DNA of 64,000 nucleotides from Fibrobacter sp. UWB10 (GTDB lineage: Bacteria > Fibrobacterota > Fibrobacteria > Fibrobacterales > Fibrobacteraceae): contig NZ_FXUE01000004.1 of assembly GCF_900182935.1 (NCBI RefSeq), forward strand, positions 236,098 to 300,097, read 5' to 3'. The notes under the pieces are model-generated. The model saw only the letters and a list, made by a program, of their open reading frames with translations. It searched no databases and was not told the DNA's origin. Shown piece after piece: positions 42,710 through 51,170 of this stretch; position 1 is the stretch's first letter; each line of letters starts with the position of its first letter. The translations under genes were made by a program, and so were the position numbers.

Positions 42710-43392
42710 GCTTGGGATTCGCGAACTTCAGAATCACGAGCCTCAGAATCGCGCTTCTCCGCATCTCTCTTGGAATAAACGCATCCGCAATAATTCTGTC
42801 GGTATAAATTGTATTCGGCGGAAAGCTGAATCGAGCGCTTGTACCCGCCCTTCTTCTTGAAGTCGCTGGGCAGGCGCTTGATTCCGTAAATATCGCACTG
42901 TTCCTGCACCACTTCGTTCAGCACCTGCGCATTTTTCATGGGGCTAATCGTGAGCGTGGTGGTAAAGTATTCACAGTTCAGTTCCTTAGCGAGTCTTGCC
43001 GATTCAGCGAGGCGTAGCTCGAAACACTTGCGGCAGCGTGCGCCGCCTTCGGGCTCGTTTTCAAGCCCGCACACAGTATCGTAGAATTTTTTCGGGTCGT
43101 ATTCGCCTTCAATCAGTGTAATCGGATACTTGGTCTTGAATTCGGCAACAAAGCGCTTGATTTCTTCGACGCGGTGGCGGTATTCTTCGTCCGGCGCGAT
43201 ATTCGGATTAAAGTAGAAAAGCGTAATCTTAAAATACTGCGATAGGTATTCAATGGTGTAACTGCTACAGGGTGCACAGCAGGCATGCAACAAGAGCGTC
43301 GGCACTTCGCCGGTGTGTTCCAGCCTGCGGATAATGTAATCCAAGTCGCGCTGGTAGTTATGCTTAGGGGTGTTGGACTGCTGCGGTTCCAT
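42706..43392 (-). CDS. queH: Epoxyqueuosine reductase QueH
   Basis: This 228-residue protein (former DUF208) performs the last step of queuosine synthesis in tRNA, in place of the cobalamin-dependent QueG. The Cys motif HACCAPCSS is at residues 36-44 (Cys38, 39, 42). Further conserved parts are YFNPNIAPDEEYRHRVEE, GARCRKCFELRL, TTLTISPMKNAQVLNE, and FKKKGGYKRSIQLSAEYNLYRQNYCGC. The last ~20 residues are a charged repeat tail (KRDSEARDSEVRES). It is three bases downstream of a small membrane protein gene and is probably in one transcript with it. Confidence 0.93.
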   Translation of the reverse strand: MEPQQSNTPKHNYQRDLDYIIRRLEHTGEVPTLLLHACCAPCSSYTIEYLSQYFKITLFYFNPNIAPDEEYRHRVEEIKRFVAEFKTKYPITLIEGEYDPKKFYDTVCGLENEPEGGARCRKCFELRLAESARLAKELNCEYFTTTLTISPMKNAQVLNEVVQEQCDIYGIKRLPSDFKKKGGYKRSIQLSAEYNLYRQNYCGCVYSKRDAEKRDSEARDSEVRESQA

Positions 43393-43395
43393 GGC

Positions 43396-43788
43396 TTACT
43401 CCCAGCTGAGAGTTCCGAAAGCCGTAATCCAGTAGCAAACCGTTGTAATCACGGCGAAGGTTCCCATCACGGTACGTTCCTTGTGGGCGGTGCTAAAGAG
43501 AACCGTTGCGGTATAAAAAGTCAAGTACAGCGCAAAGAAGAATGCGAGAATCCGTGTCACCATGAACGGGATAATCTCGGGCAGGACATGCCCCGCCGAA
43601 AGCAACACGAAAAGAGCCACAAATTGCATCGTGGTCGGCACGATGAACGCCTTGCGGACCTCGGGCGGAATCACCTTGTAGCGCGCATTCATGGCGTAGG
43701 CGCCGAGCGGGGCGCCCAAGGCAAGCGCAATATTCAGAGCGATGGAGGGCAAAAAAGCGATAGCCCCGATGATTGTAGCGATAATCAT
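43396..43788 (-). CDS. Small integral membrane protein, unknown function
   Basis: The 130-residue protein is almost wholly hydrophobic, with four predicted helices (about 2-30, 48-68, 74-97 and 105-126). The family was not recognised. It is followed after three bases by queH, so it shares the transcript; queuine transport would be attractive, but the sequence does not resemble YhhQ or the ECF-type QueT. A terminator-like hairpin in its 5' leader suggests attenuation. Confidence 0.6.
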   Translation of the reverse strand: MIIATIIGAIAFLPSIALNIALALGAPLGAYAMNARYKVIPPEVRKAFIVPTTMQFVALFVLLSAGHVLPEIIPFMVTRILAFFFALYLTFYTATVLFSTAHKERTVMGTFAVITTVCYWITAFGTLSWE

Positions 43789-43813
43789 TGCGAAAAAAAT
43801 AGAAATTACCCCT

Positions 43814-43858
43814 AAAAAAGAGGACGGCCCTGGGTAAAGGAGGTAACCTAGGGCCGTC
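43814..43858 (-). terminator. Terminator-like hairpin in the leader of the membrane protein/queH operon
   Basis: On the minus strand GACGGCCCT (43858-43850) pairs with AGGGCCGTC (43831-43823), followed by CTCTTTTTTA. It lies 26 bases upstream of the gene start, with no gene on the same strand before it. It is therefore either an attenuator in a leader or the end of a short RNA. Confidence 0.5.
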
Positions 43859-43888
43859 AGGGAGTGTTTGGGTACCTATAAAATAGAT

Positions 43889-43903
43889 ATTCCAACTTGG
43901 AAT
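43889..43903. promoter_or_regulatory. ATTCCAACTTGGAAT palindrome
   Basis: This perfect 15-base palindrome lies in the divergent gap between the membrane protein gene and the nitrilase-like gene. Close relatives occur at 18453-18465 and 51104-51117, also in divergent gaps. Confidence 0.35.
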
Positions 43904-43985
43904 AAGCCTAAAAATCGTATAAATCGCGTATACCCGAGTAAACATCCTGTATCCACCTAAAACAGGGGCGGAAACGGCGAATTTT

Positions 43986-44013
43986 TTGAAATTTTGCCCT
44001 TTTTTTCTATATT
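43986..44013 (+). promoter_or_regulatory. Promoter of the nitrilase-like gene, possibly leaderless
   Basis: TTGAAA (43986-43991), a 16-base spacer and TATATT (44008-44013) end seven bases before the ATG at 44021. The expected transcription start falls at or next to the start codon, and no ribosome site is present. Confidence 0.5.
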
Positions 44014-44020
44014 CCTCACT

Positions 44021-45409
44021 ATGCTGGACCTCTATAACATTGTGGCGGAATTGTGTTCCGATATTGTAAGCTCCTGCTCGGAGAAATTCTTTGTCGAATA
44101 CAGCTGTGTTTCCCCGGCCGAAAAATCCCGCATCGCAAAAGTCGTCCAGGCAGAAATTCCCGCGCTGTTTCAGGATTCCGGCAATGGGGCGAGCGTCCGC
44201 GAACTTACCTCCGAAAACCTGACCAGTGAATTTCTCGAAAACTTAAAGTCACTCATCAATCGCTTGAAGGCTGTCGACGATTATTACGCCTTGCTCGGGT
44301 TATTGCAAATCTTAGACCATGCGATGGCTTCGCTATTGAATGGAGCTATAGCCGAATTCGAACGAGAAAAATTCTCGATTGTGTTGAACACCAACCGCGA
44401 ATCGGTCGGAATGGGGCTCTTGCCGCGTTGCTCTTGCGTGTGGGAACGCAAACACCGCTTGATTCATCGCTACAATAACCTCGAAAGTTTCCTGTACAAC
44501 ATTCTGCTGATTGAAAACTCGGTGCTCGGCGAACTGATTGACAAACATTACTTTTTGAAAGACGAATTGTTCCCGCGTTTCAAGGAACGCCATGCCGTAA
44601 AGATTGCTGCAACTCCTTTAAGGCTTGAACGGAATTTTCAGGTACATTTAAGCGACAAAGATAAAATCCAGTACTTCAATATCGCTTACGAGAATCATTC
44701 GTATGAAGCGGATAACGAACTCATCTGGAAAAAGATTTGGACCGCCGCTGAAAACGAAAGCGATATCGTCGTTTTCCCGGAACTCCTTGGGAATGTCGAG
44801 ATGGCGGAATTTGTGACGAGTAAAATCAAATCGCTTTCGCCTGCCGATGCCGACAAAATCCCGTCGCTCATTATTCTGCCATCTTATTGGGAAAAGAACC
44901 GCAATGTCGTCACGGTCATGGACAAGTTCGGAAACGTGATTTGCAAGCAGAATAAGCAAAACCCGTTCCGCAAAGAATTCGGTGGTGTCGGTTATTTGGA
45001 ACAAATCAGTTCCAATCTCGTGGTAAACATTCTGCATTACGAAGGCATTGGCCGCATTGCGATTATGGTCTGCCGCGATTTCTTGGAAACGGAATACATG
45101 CAGCAACTCATGCGTTGCTTCAAACTCACGCTGATTATTGTGCCGTCATTCTCGACGGGCTCCTACGATTTCCGTCGCTCATTCGATTTGTGCGCCCACG
45201 AAGACTGCAACGTGGTTTGGGTCAATACCTGTGCCGCGCTCGTTAAAGGCAAGGAATCGAACTTCCAGGACATTGGCTACGTGCGCAAGCGAATCTCGCG
45301 CAATGAAGACGAAGCGCAAATGCTTTACAAAATGCCCATTTGCAAGGGCGCGTTTAACCGTGAATGCAAACATGACTGCATTTACTACGAAACTATACAA
45401 AAGGTGTGA
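44021..45409 (+). CDS. Nitrilase-superfamily protein with a long N-terminal domain
   Basis: The protein has 462 residues from the ATG at 44021. Residues 1-215 are helical and unrecognised (LCSDIVSSCSEKFFVEYSCV, LLGLLQILDHAMASLLNG). Residues ~220-450 have the carbon-nitrogen hydrolase fold with a candidate catalytic triad: Glu255 in VVFPELLG, Lys in KQNKQNPF (about 312) and Cys351 in IMVCRDFLE. Such enzymes hydrolyse or form amide bonds. A Cys-rich end (CKGAFNRECKHDCIYY) may bind metal. The Nudix gene starts two bases after it, so the two likely act on related substrates, perhaps a nucleotide-linked metabolite. Confidence 0.8.
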   Translation: MLDLYNIVAELCSDIVSSCSEKFFVEYSCVSPAEKSRIAKVVQAEIPALFQDSGNGASVRELTSENLTSEFLENLKSLINRLKAVDDYYALLGLLQILDHAMASLLNGAIAEFEREKFSIVLNTNRESVGMGLLPRCSCVWERKHRLIHRYNNLESFLYNILLIENSVLGELIDKHYFLKDELFPRFKERHAVKIAATPLRLERNFQVHLSDKDKIQYFNIAYENHSYEADNELIWKKIWTAAENESDIVVFPELLGNVEMAEFVTSKIKSLSPADADKIPSLIILPSYWEKNRNVVTVMDKFGNVICKQNKQNPFRKEFGGVGYLEQISSNLVVNILHYEGIGRIAIMVCRDFLETEYMQQLMRCFKLTLIIVPSFSTGSYDFRRSFDLCAHEDCNVVWVNTCAALVKGKESNFQDIGYVRKRISRNEDEAQMLYKMPICKGAFNRECKHDCIYYETIQKV

Positions 45410-45411
45410 TT

Positions 45412-45972
45412 ATGGAATTTGAATCGATTGAAAAAATCCACCAGGGCAAATTCATTACCCGCTATGACATTCACTATAAGACCGTCAGCGGCAAGCCCAA
45501 AACTTACGAAATGATCAGCCGTAATCCCGACATTACGGGCCTCAAGGACATGCTCGAAAAGAAACCGCATGCGGTCGTGATGATTATGCATGACTGCACC
45601 GGTCAAAAGCTCCTGCTTTGCAAGGAATACCGCATGGCTGTGGGCGAAAGCATTTACAACTTTCCGGCAGGTTTGATTGATCCGGGCGAAACCTACGAAG
45701 AGGCGGCCGCCCGCGAACTCCGCGAAGAAACGGGCCTCTCGCTCATGCGCATCGACGAAGTCTGGAAACCGAGCTATTCCGCCGTTGGATTTTCCAACGA
45801 AAGAAACGTTGTCGTCGTAGGCGTTGCCGGTGGTGAAATTCGCCCTAGCGATTCCGAACTCGAAGAAATTCAGGCGCAGTGGTTCGACAAAAAGCAAATC
45901 CGCGAAATCCTAAAAGACGAACGCCTCTCTGCCCGCACGCAGACCTATTGCGCTCTCTGGAGCCGTGCCTAA
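45412..45972 (+). CDS. Nudix hydrolase
   Basis: The protein has 186 residues from the ATG at 45412; a GTG two codons earlier is possible. The complete Nudix box GLIDPGETYEEAAA-RELREETGL (residues ~90-112) fits Gx5Ex7REUxEExGU and binds the catalytic divalent metal. The N-terminal part (YDIHYKTVSGKPKTYEMISR, LLLCKEYRMAVGESIYNFPAG) resembles ADP-ribose/ADP-sugar pyrophosphatases. The substrate is therefore probably a nucleoside diphosphate sugar or ADP-ribose. It overlaps the convergent next gene by four bases. Confidence 0.92.
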   Translation: MEFESIEKIHQGKFITRYDIHYKTVSGKPKTYEMISRNPDITGLKDMLEKKPHAVVMIMHDCTGQKLLLCKEYRMAVGESIYNFPAGLIDPGETYEEAAARELREETGLSLMRIDEVWKPSYSAVGFSNERNVVVVGVAGGEIRPSDSELEEIQAQWFDKKQIREILKDERLSARTQTYCALWSRA

Positions 45973-47423
45973 AAATTGATTCTCGCCCTCATCGCCGCAT
46001 GCAGTGGGTGAAACTCCTCATCAGCGGTCCGCCTGAACGTAACCGCCAACGATAACTGTAAAAAGTCATTCCCGATTTCGGCGCTACTGCGTAGCCTGAT
46101 TTCTCGCGAAGGCATGCCTTTGGGAATTGTGACCGCAATGCTTGCGCTGTTGGCTGCATCTTGTGCGTAAGCGACTCCGGCCTCGTAAAGAGGCGTGCTA
46201 AAACCTTCATCTCGCTTGTGCCTTGCGCGAATCTTTCCTGAAAAAACAAAATGCTCGTGTGCCGATTTTTCGCTTTCTAAATTCCACGTCGACTGGATTT
46301 TTAACGCCCAATCATTTTGCCTGCAACGATCTTCTCCCGAAATGCAAGTCACGCTTGCTGTCGTCCTTAAAATCTCGGGACCCGATTCCGCGCTTGCCTT
46401 GAACCGAGTCTTACTCGTGTCGCCTTCTAGCGGAATCGTCGTCCGCGCATCCGCCGTGAATTTACTCTTCCACGAATCATGCAATGTCGCCCCGATTGTC
46501 TGACTTCCCCAAAAGCGGCTCTTTGCAATCGTCGGGCTCAGGCGCGATTCCTCCGGCAGCGAATCCCCGTGCGCGTAAGCATCCGTCTTCCATGCAACCG
46601 TCGCATACTCCATCTTTTCGCGGTGCTGAAATTGCAACTTCATCAATGGCAATTCTCTAATTCCTGGAACCCACCACACGGCCAAATTTCCCCAGTTGCC
46701 CTTGGCCTCTGCCGTAAATGAACGATGCTCGATGCTGTCCGCATGGTTCAGGTGATGCCAATAGGCAAGCTCTATTTCAAAGTCTTTTTCTTTTGGTGGT
46801 CCTCGGAAAGGTGTGAAGGCGAAACTCGGGCGGATTGTTTTCGCGGTATCCAAGAATCCTCCTAGGCGAAAGATTCCTATCGGGCTGTAAAGCGAATAGA
46901 ATAGGGCGGTGCCCCACAAGGTGTCAAGCGGAATCACGCTATGCAATTCCTTCGTCGAAATCTGGCCAAAGTGCGCTTCGCTACCTTCATTCCGGTAAGT
47001 CAAGAGCGACTGCGTTCCAAGCCGTAAAGAATAGCGGTAAAAATTCAGACGCAATTCTGCACGCCCGCTTTCCAAGTGCCCAAGCGAATCGGCGCGGCCT
47101 CGCCATTCAATATACCCATGCGGAACAAGGCTCGGCCGCGGTTTCAGTTTCGGCTTTTTCTGTCGCGCTTTCGCTTCCGTCTTCTTTGTCTTCGCGGGCG
47201 CGGTGTCTTCGCTCGCGCAACTTTCAAGCGCGTACACCTCGGCGAGCATGCAGGCTTCTTGCAAATTGCCTTCTTCGAGCAAGTCTAAAATTTCGCGGGC
47301 CTCATCGCCATCAATAATGCCGTCGTCCCACCATTCAAAAACGCGTGCTTCGGTGAGTTCTGTATCAATTACTGCAAAAAGGGTGCTCGCAATCGTCAAA
47401 ACCAGCAATAAAATCAATCTCAT
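45969..47423 (-). CDS. Exported outer-membrane-associated protein, unknown function
   Basis: The start at 47423 gives a signal peptide (MRLILLLVLTIASTLFA) and a 484-residue product. The N-terminal ~50 residues form short helices with many acidic residues (ARVFEWWDDGIIDGDEAREI, LLEEGN) that could be a small adaptor domain. A Lys/Pro/Ala linker near 75-95 leads into a beta-rich region to the end (HGYIEWRGRADSLG, AELRLNFYRYSLRLG, LQLSLAVTFRRT, MRARINF), consistent with an outer-membrane barrel. I do not recognise a named family. It may be a Fibrobacter-specific envelope protein. Confidence 0.7.
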   Translation of the reverse strand: MRLILLLVLTIASTLFAVIDTELTEARVFEWWDDGIIDGDEAREILDLLEEGNLQEACMLAEVYALESCASEDTAPAKTKKTEAKARQKKPKLKPRPSLVPHGYIEWRGRADSLGHLESGRAELRLNFYRYSLRLGTQSLLTYRNEGSEAHFGQISTKELHSVIPLDTLWGTALFYSLYSPIGIFRLGGFLDTAKTIRPSFAFTPFRGPPKEKDFEIELAYWHHLNHADSIEHRSFTAEAKGNWGNLAVWWVPGIRELPLMKLQFQHREKMEYATVAWKTDAYAHGDSLPEESRLSPTIAKSRFWGSQTIGATLHDSWKSKFTADARTTIPLEGDTSKTRFKASAESGPEILRTTASVTCISGEDRCRQNDWALKIQSTWNLESEKSAHEHFVFSGKIRARHKRDEGFSTPLYEAGVAYAQDAANSASIAVTIPKGMPSREIRLRSSAEIGNDFLQLSLAVTFRRTADEEFHPLHAAMRARINF

Positions 47424-47502
47424 TTTACGGTCCTCTATATCTATACGCCAGATTCGCCGAAAATGTGAAAATTCGCCCCTAAAAAATTCTATTTTTGTTT
47501 TT

Positions 47503-48276
47503 ATGGCAAATAACTGGTCTAAAAAGCCCTTCTCGAAAGCCCCTTCCCGCAATGCGTCCGCCGCTGGCCGCGACTTCGTGCCGCACCTTAAGGCTCCCCG
47601 TACCGACTTCCCGCTCTTTAACGGCAAGCGTGTTACGCCCTCGCTCGCGGGTCTCGACAAGTTGCTGCATTACTACGGCGTAGAACTTCAGCCCGAAACT
47701 CTCAAGCAAATTTGGGAATTCCATCAGCTGTTGCGCGCCAACAATGACGACCAGGATTTAACTCGCTTGAACGCCTTCGAAACCATGGTGGAACGCCATT
47801 ACGCCGACTGCACGCTTATCAATGCGTACGTGCCCAAGTGGCCTGCTCGCATGATCGACGTCGGTAGCGGCGCCGGTTTTCCGGGGATACCTCTCAAGAT
47901 TGTGAACCCCTCCATTCGACTCACGCTTTGCGAACCGCGCCCGAATCGTATCAACTTCTTGAATATGGTCATCGAAAAGATGGGCCTCAAGGGTATCGAT
48001 GTGTTCGGCCATAAAGTCACAAGCCGTAGCATGACCATTCCTGTCGATGGCGTTATCAGCCGCGCTTTCGAACTTATGGAAAAAACGCTCCCGCGCATCG
48101 CCAATTCGCTGAAGATTGGTGGCCGCGTATTCTTCATGAAAGGCCCCGCTGTCGCAGACGAACTCAAGACCTTCCACCCCGAAGATTTCGGCTACAAGTT
48201 CGTGGGCAAGCATTTCTACACGATTCCGAACAGCACGCAAGAACGCGCCCTGATTATCCTCGAACGCGTAGAGTAA
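47503..48276 (+). CDS. rsmG: 16S rRNA (guanine527-N7)-methyltransferase RsmG
   Basis: From the ATG at 47503 the protein is 257 residues. About 45 basic N-terminal residues precede the RsmG core; a longer upstream frame overlapping the neighbouring gene is not supported by composition. The SAM site is MIDVGSGAGFPGIPLKI (near residue 116), preceded by VERHYADC and followed by LCEPRPNRINFLN and VISRAFELMEKTLP. The enzyme modifies 16S rRNA; its loss commonly gives low-level streptomycin resistance. It is monocistronic with a terminator behind. Confidence 0.93.
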   Translation: MANNWSKKPFSKAPSRNASAAGRDFVPHLKAPRTDFPLFNGKRVTPSLAGLDKLLHYYGVELQPETLKQIWEFHQLLRANNDDQDLTRLNAFETMVERHYADCTLINAYVPKWPARMIDVGSGAGFPGIPLKIVNPSIRLTLCEPRPNRINFLNMVIEKMGLKGIDVFGHKVTSRSMTIPVDGVISRAFELMEKTLPRIANSLKIGGRVFFMKGPAVADELKTFHPEDFGYKFVGKHFYTIPNSTQERALIILERVE

Positions 48277-48290
48277 CATTAAACGAAAAA

Positions 48291-48318
48291 AGGCCGGATT
48301 TTTCATCCAGCCTTTTTC
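48291..48318 (+). terminator. Terminator of rsmG (possibly bidirectional)
   Basis: AGGCCGGAT pairs with ATCCAGCCT with one internal mismatch around TTTTTC and is followed by T5. An A6 tract before the stem gives a T tail for the opposite strand. Confidence 0.75.
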
Positions 48319-48364
48319 TTTTTGCGAAAATCTCTCGTCTGTAGGGCGCAGCCCGTTCTCTCGT

Positions 48365-50542
48365 CTAAAATTTGAACAGCATGCCAAAGCGCATCTGGCC
48401 GTCGCGAACACCGTCGTTGTCGCCTACGTCCTTGATGGTGGCAAAGTCAAACTGCAGCACGTCGGAGAGCATGAAGCCGAAGCCCAGGTCCACTTCGTTA
48501 CGCTTGCCGGTTTCGTCGTACAGGTAACCAGCGCGCAGGGCAATCGTGTTCGCATACACAAATTCGGTACCCACGTTGAACACGCCCTGCAGAATAGATT
48601 GGATAACCTTGTTACCGCTTCTTTCGGGGCGAATCAGAGACTTCCAGCTTGCAATGTAGAACGGTTCCGGATTGCCCTTTTCGTCGTCATAAACCACTTC
48701 GCGGTTATAGTCGGCAAGAATGGTCCACTTGTAATCGGCGAGGCTCAGGATTTCGTAAGAAAGGCCAAGGCGCCAGGTCAAGGGAATCGGGTCTTCAATC
48801 GTCTTGTCCACGTAGTAAACGCTCGGGCCAATGTTGGCGAGTACCAAGGCAAAGTTTAATTTGTCTATAAACAGGTTCTTCTTGAGCACGCCGATATCGA
48901 AGGCGTAACCGAAGGTGGTTGCTTCTTCTTCGCCAGCGGCCGCGCCAGAACTCAGGTCAGAATAGAAGAACTTGATAGAAAGGCCCAGGCCCCAGTCGTT
49001 CGGAAAACGAGTGCCGTAGCTGAAGCCGCCCACGATTTCAGAACTGTTATAAGCGACCAGGTCGTCGGCATCCACGTCACCAGAGGCAACGGTCGAACCG
49101 AAACTCACGAAGTTCACGAAGAATCCGAGTGTGCCCCAATCGTTCAGCGGAACAGTCATGCCTGCATAAAGGTGGTACAGGTCCGGAATATTCAAAACCG
49201 GCAAGAGCTTTTCATAGAAGGCGGTAATCTGGTAGTCGGCATCCTTGAACTGCTCCATGCCGTTCGCGGTGCTGAACCATACGTCGTTTCCTTGCGGCAA
49301 CACGGCCCAAATCTTGTTGGTGGAAAGACCGTTTCCGCTGTGGTAGTGGACCCATTCGTCTTCGCTCTTGGTGGAACCTTCTTCTTCGGCAGCACCACGT
49401 TCAAGTTCTGCCTTGCGGCCGCTTGCGGTAGCGTAGTCCGGCAGATGGCGCCATACGCCCTTGTCGGTTGCAATCCAAATGCCACCACGCTGGTCCACAG
49501 AAACATCGTTCACCCTGTTGTCGGCAAACTGCACCTGTTCCCACTTGCGCAGCGTAAAGTGCGAAAGACCTCCGTTGTGGGCTGCCCATACATGGCCCGA
49601 GCTATCGACGGCAAGTGCGGTCGGGTTCAGGTCCATAATGCCGTCTTCCTGATTGAACAGGCTCCAACGGTCCTTGTCGTTTACGCTCTTTTTCGGAATA
49701 AGTCTTGCGATACCAGCGCCTTCGACCGCCACATAAAGTTCCTTGCGGTTTTCAGACCACACGAGTGCGCGAACCTTCTGGCTCGGGAGCACCTTACCTT
49801 TCTGCTCGAATTGACCATTGCGGTAAACGAACAGACCGTCTTCGGTACCGATCCAAATCGAAGCCCCTTGGCTTTCGATGGCGGTAATGCGGTGGTTGCC
49901 GAGTTCGCTGTCGTAGTTCTTCCAGGCCTTGCCATCAAAACGGTACAGGGACTTGGGGGTGCCAACCCAGAGCTTTTCGGTGCGGCTTTCGTAAAGAACA
50001 GCGGTAATAGTGTCCTTAACAATCAAGTTCCAAGGCATCTTGACTTCGACCACGTGCTTTTCGTCATCGGCATTCTTGATGTCGTTGAACTTCTTTACCT
50101 GGCGAACGTATTCGTCCAGGCCGTGTTCGGTGCCCACGTAAATCTTAACGGCGTCACGGACCTTGGCGTTACCCTGAAGGGTAATGGAGTGGTAGTCGAC
50201 CCACTGTTCACCGTCGAATTTCTGGATACCTTTAGCAGTACCGGCCCAAAGTTCGCTCTTGCTAAAGAAGCCGTCCTTGGAACGCGATGCCATGCTGGTA
50301 AAGTAGGGGGCGTTCTTGGAATCGGCGGGGTAGCTCATGCGCCATTCATCGGCAAGCGGGCCAAAGGCAAGACCTGCCGGGTTGTAGTACATGGCAGTCG
50401 GGTCGTCAGCAAGGGCTGCACTAGCTTCGCCCATACCCAGCTGGCGTGCGCCAACGGGCATTTCGAGCGTGATAATGGCAGAACCGGCCGCAAAAGACAA
50501 TGCGGGTGCAAAAACGAGTGCTGTAAGTAGAGATTTACGCAA
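48365..50542 (-). CDS. PorV-like outer-membrane protein with inserted beta-propeller
   Basis: A TTG start at 50542, three bases after GGAGG, gives a signal peptide (RKSLLTALVFAPALSFA) and a 725-residue protein. Residues ~25-70 hold the PorV/PorQ signature (VGARQLGMGEASAALADD, AMYYNPAGLA). A propeller region at ~90-455 has repeated blades (ELWAGTAKGIQKF, LWVGTPKSLYRF, IWIGTEDGLFVY, IWIATDKGVWRH), as in two-component regulator propellers. The rest (from ~455) is a barrel ending FGMLFKF. PorV proteins shuttle T9SS cargo. It overlaps its upstream neighbour by eight bases. Confidence 0.8.
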   Translation of the reverse strand: MRKSLLTALVFAPALSFAAGSAIITLEMPVGARQLGMGEASAALADDPTAMYYNPAGLAFGPLADEWRMSYPADSKNAPYFTSMASRSKDGFFSKSELWAGTAKGIQKFDGEQWVDYHSITLQGNAKVRDAVKIYVGTEHGLDEYVRQVKKFNDIKNADDEKHVVEVKMPWNLIVKDTITAVLYESRTEKLWVGTPKSLYRFDGKAWKNYDSELGNHRITAIESQGASIWIGTEDGLFVYRNGQFEQKGKVLPSQKVRALVWSENRKELYVAVEGAGIARLIPKKSVNDKDRWSLFNQEDGIMDLNPTALAVDSSGHVWAAHNGGLSHFTLRKWEQVQFADNRVNDVSVDQRGGIWIATDKGVWRHLPDYATASGRKAELERGAAEEEGSTKSEDEWVHYHSGNGLSTNKIWAVLPQGNDVWFSTANGMEQFKDADYQITAFYEKLLPVLNIPDLYHLYAGMTVPLNDWGTLGFFVNFVSFGSTVASGDVDADDLVAYNSSEIVGGFSYGTRFPNDWGLGLSIKFFYSDLSSGAAAGEEEATTFGYAFDIGVLKKNLFIDKLNFALVLANIGPSVYYVDKTIEDPIPLTWRLGLSYEILSLADYKWTILADYNREVVYDDEKGNPEPFYIASWKSLIRPERSGNKVIQSILQGVFNVGTEFVYANTIALRAGYLYDETGKRNEVDLGFGFMLSDVLQFDFATIKDVGDNDGVRDGQMRFGMLFKF

Positions 50543-51098
50543 GTTGCCTCCAATCGGGGACGTCGTAGTGGCTACCGTGCGAAGGCACAACTGCTTTCCA
50601 ACCGGACTTGCTGGGGTTTTCCCAGGGTTGCTTGGGCAACAGTCTGCAATCGCAGCCTAGTACATAGGGCGGCAGAATTTCAGCATGGTTGCGAATCTGC
50701 TCGCGGGTAATAAAGTTTTCGTCGCTCACGAACTTCACATATTGCTTGCCTTTGGGACCAAGTTCAATGCGGTAGGTGGCGGTGCCGTTCTTGTCGCCTT
50801 CGTCAATGGTGCGAATGGTTTCTTCCATGGTGGCGTTCCATTGGGCGATCAGTTCTTCTTTCTTTTCGGGGGGCAGGTTCTGGGTGTCAAGCCAAGACCT
50901 CAAGGATGCCTCGGAAGGTTTGACGGCTGTGAGCGATTCTCGGGCCGGGCGAACCACAACGGCGTACTGGCCCGAAACGTCAATGACACGTTTGGGTTCG
51001 TCTTTTTCGTCGGAACTGTGAATAATTACGTACGCGCCTATGGCGGCAAGTATCACGGACAAGACGATAATCGCTATGACAATAATGACTGATAGCAT
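50535..51098 (-). CDS. Single-span membrane protein, unknown function
   Basis: The 187-residue product has one N-terminal transmembrane helix (residues 2-26) and an otherwise soluble, probably periplasmic domain. Features are an SLRSWLDTQNLPPEKKEELIAQW helical stretch, ATYRIELGPKGKQYVKFV, and ILPPYVLGCDCRLLPKQPWENP with a Cys pair. The family was not recognised. Its stop overlaps the TTG start of the PorV-like gene, so the two are translationally coupled and may work together. An ATTCCATTTGGAAT palindrome lies directly before its ATG. Confidence 0.65.
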   Translation of the reverse strand: MLSVIIVIAIIVLSVILAAIGAYVIIHSSDEKDEPKRVIDVSGQYAVVVRPARESLTAVKPSEASLRSWLDTQNLPPEKKEELIAQWNATMEETIRTIDEGDKNGTATYRIELGPKGKQYVKFVSDENFITREQIRNHAEILPPYVLGCDCRLLPKQPWENPSKSGWKAVVPSHGSHYDVPDWRQLA

Positions 51099-51103
51099 AT
51101 TTT

Positions 51104-51117
51104 ATTCCATTTGGAAT
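51104..51117. promoter_or_regulatory. ATTCCATTTGGAAT palindrome
   Basis: This palindrome (6-bp arms, 2-base centre) lies six bases upstream of the minus-strand gene start, in a divergent gap. It is related to those at 18453 and 43889. Confidence 0.3.
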
Positions 51118-51170
51118 TATTCGTTACTCTCAAAAACTAGCATTTTCTAAATTGTGGGACAGGAGATTTT

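Noticed and set aside
47203..47502. A longer N-terminus for rsmG beginning inside the neighbouring gene.
   Set aside because: The extra stretch is antisense to a minus-strand coding region and unlike any RsmG. The start at 47503 gives a normal length.
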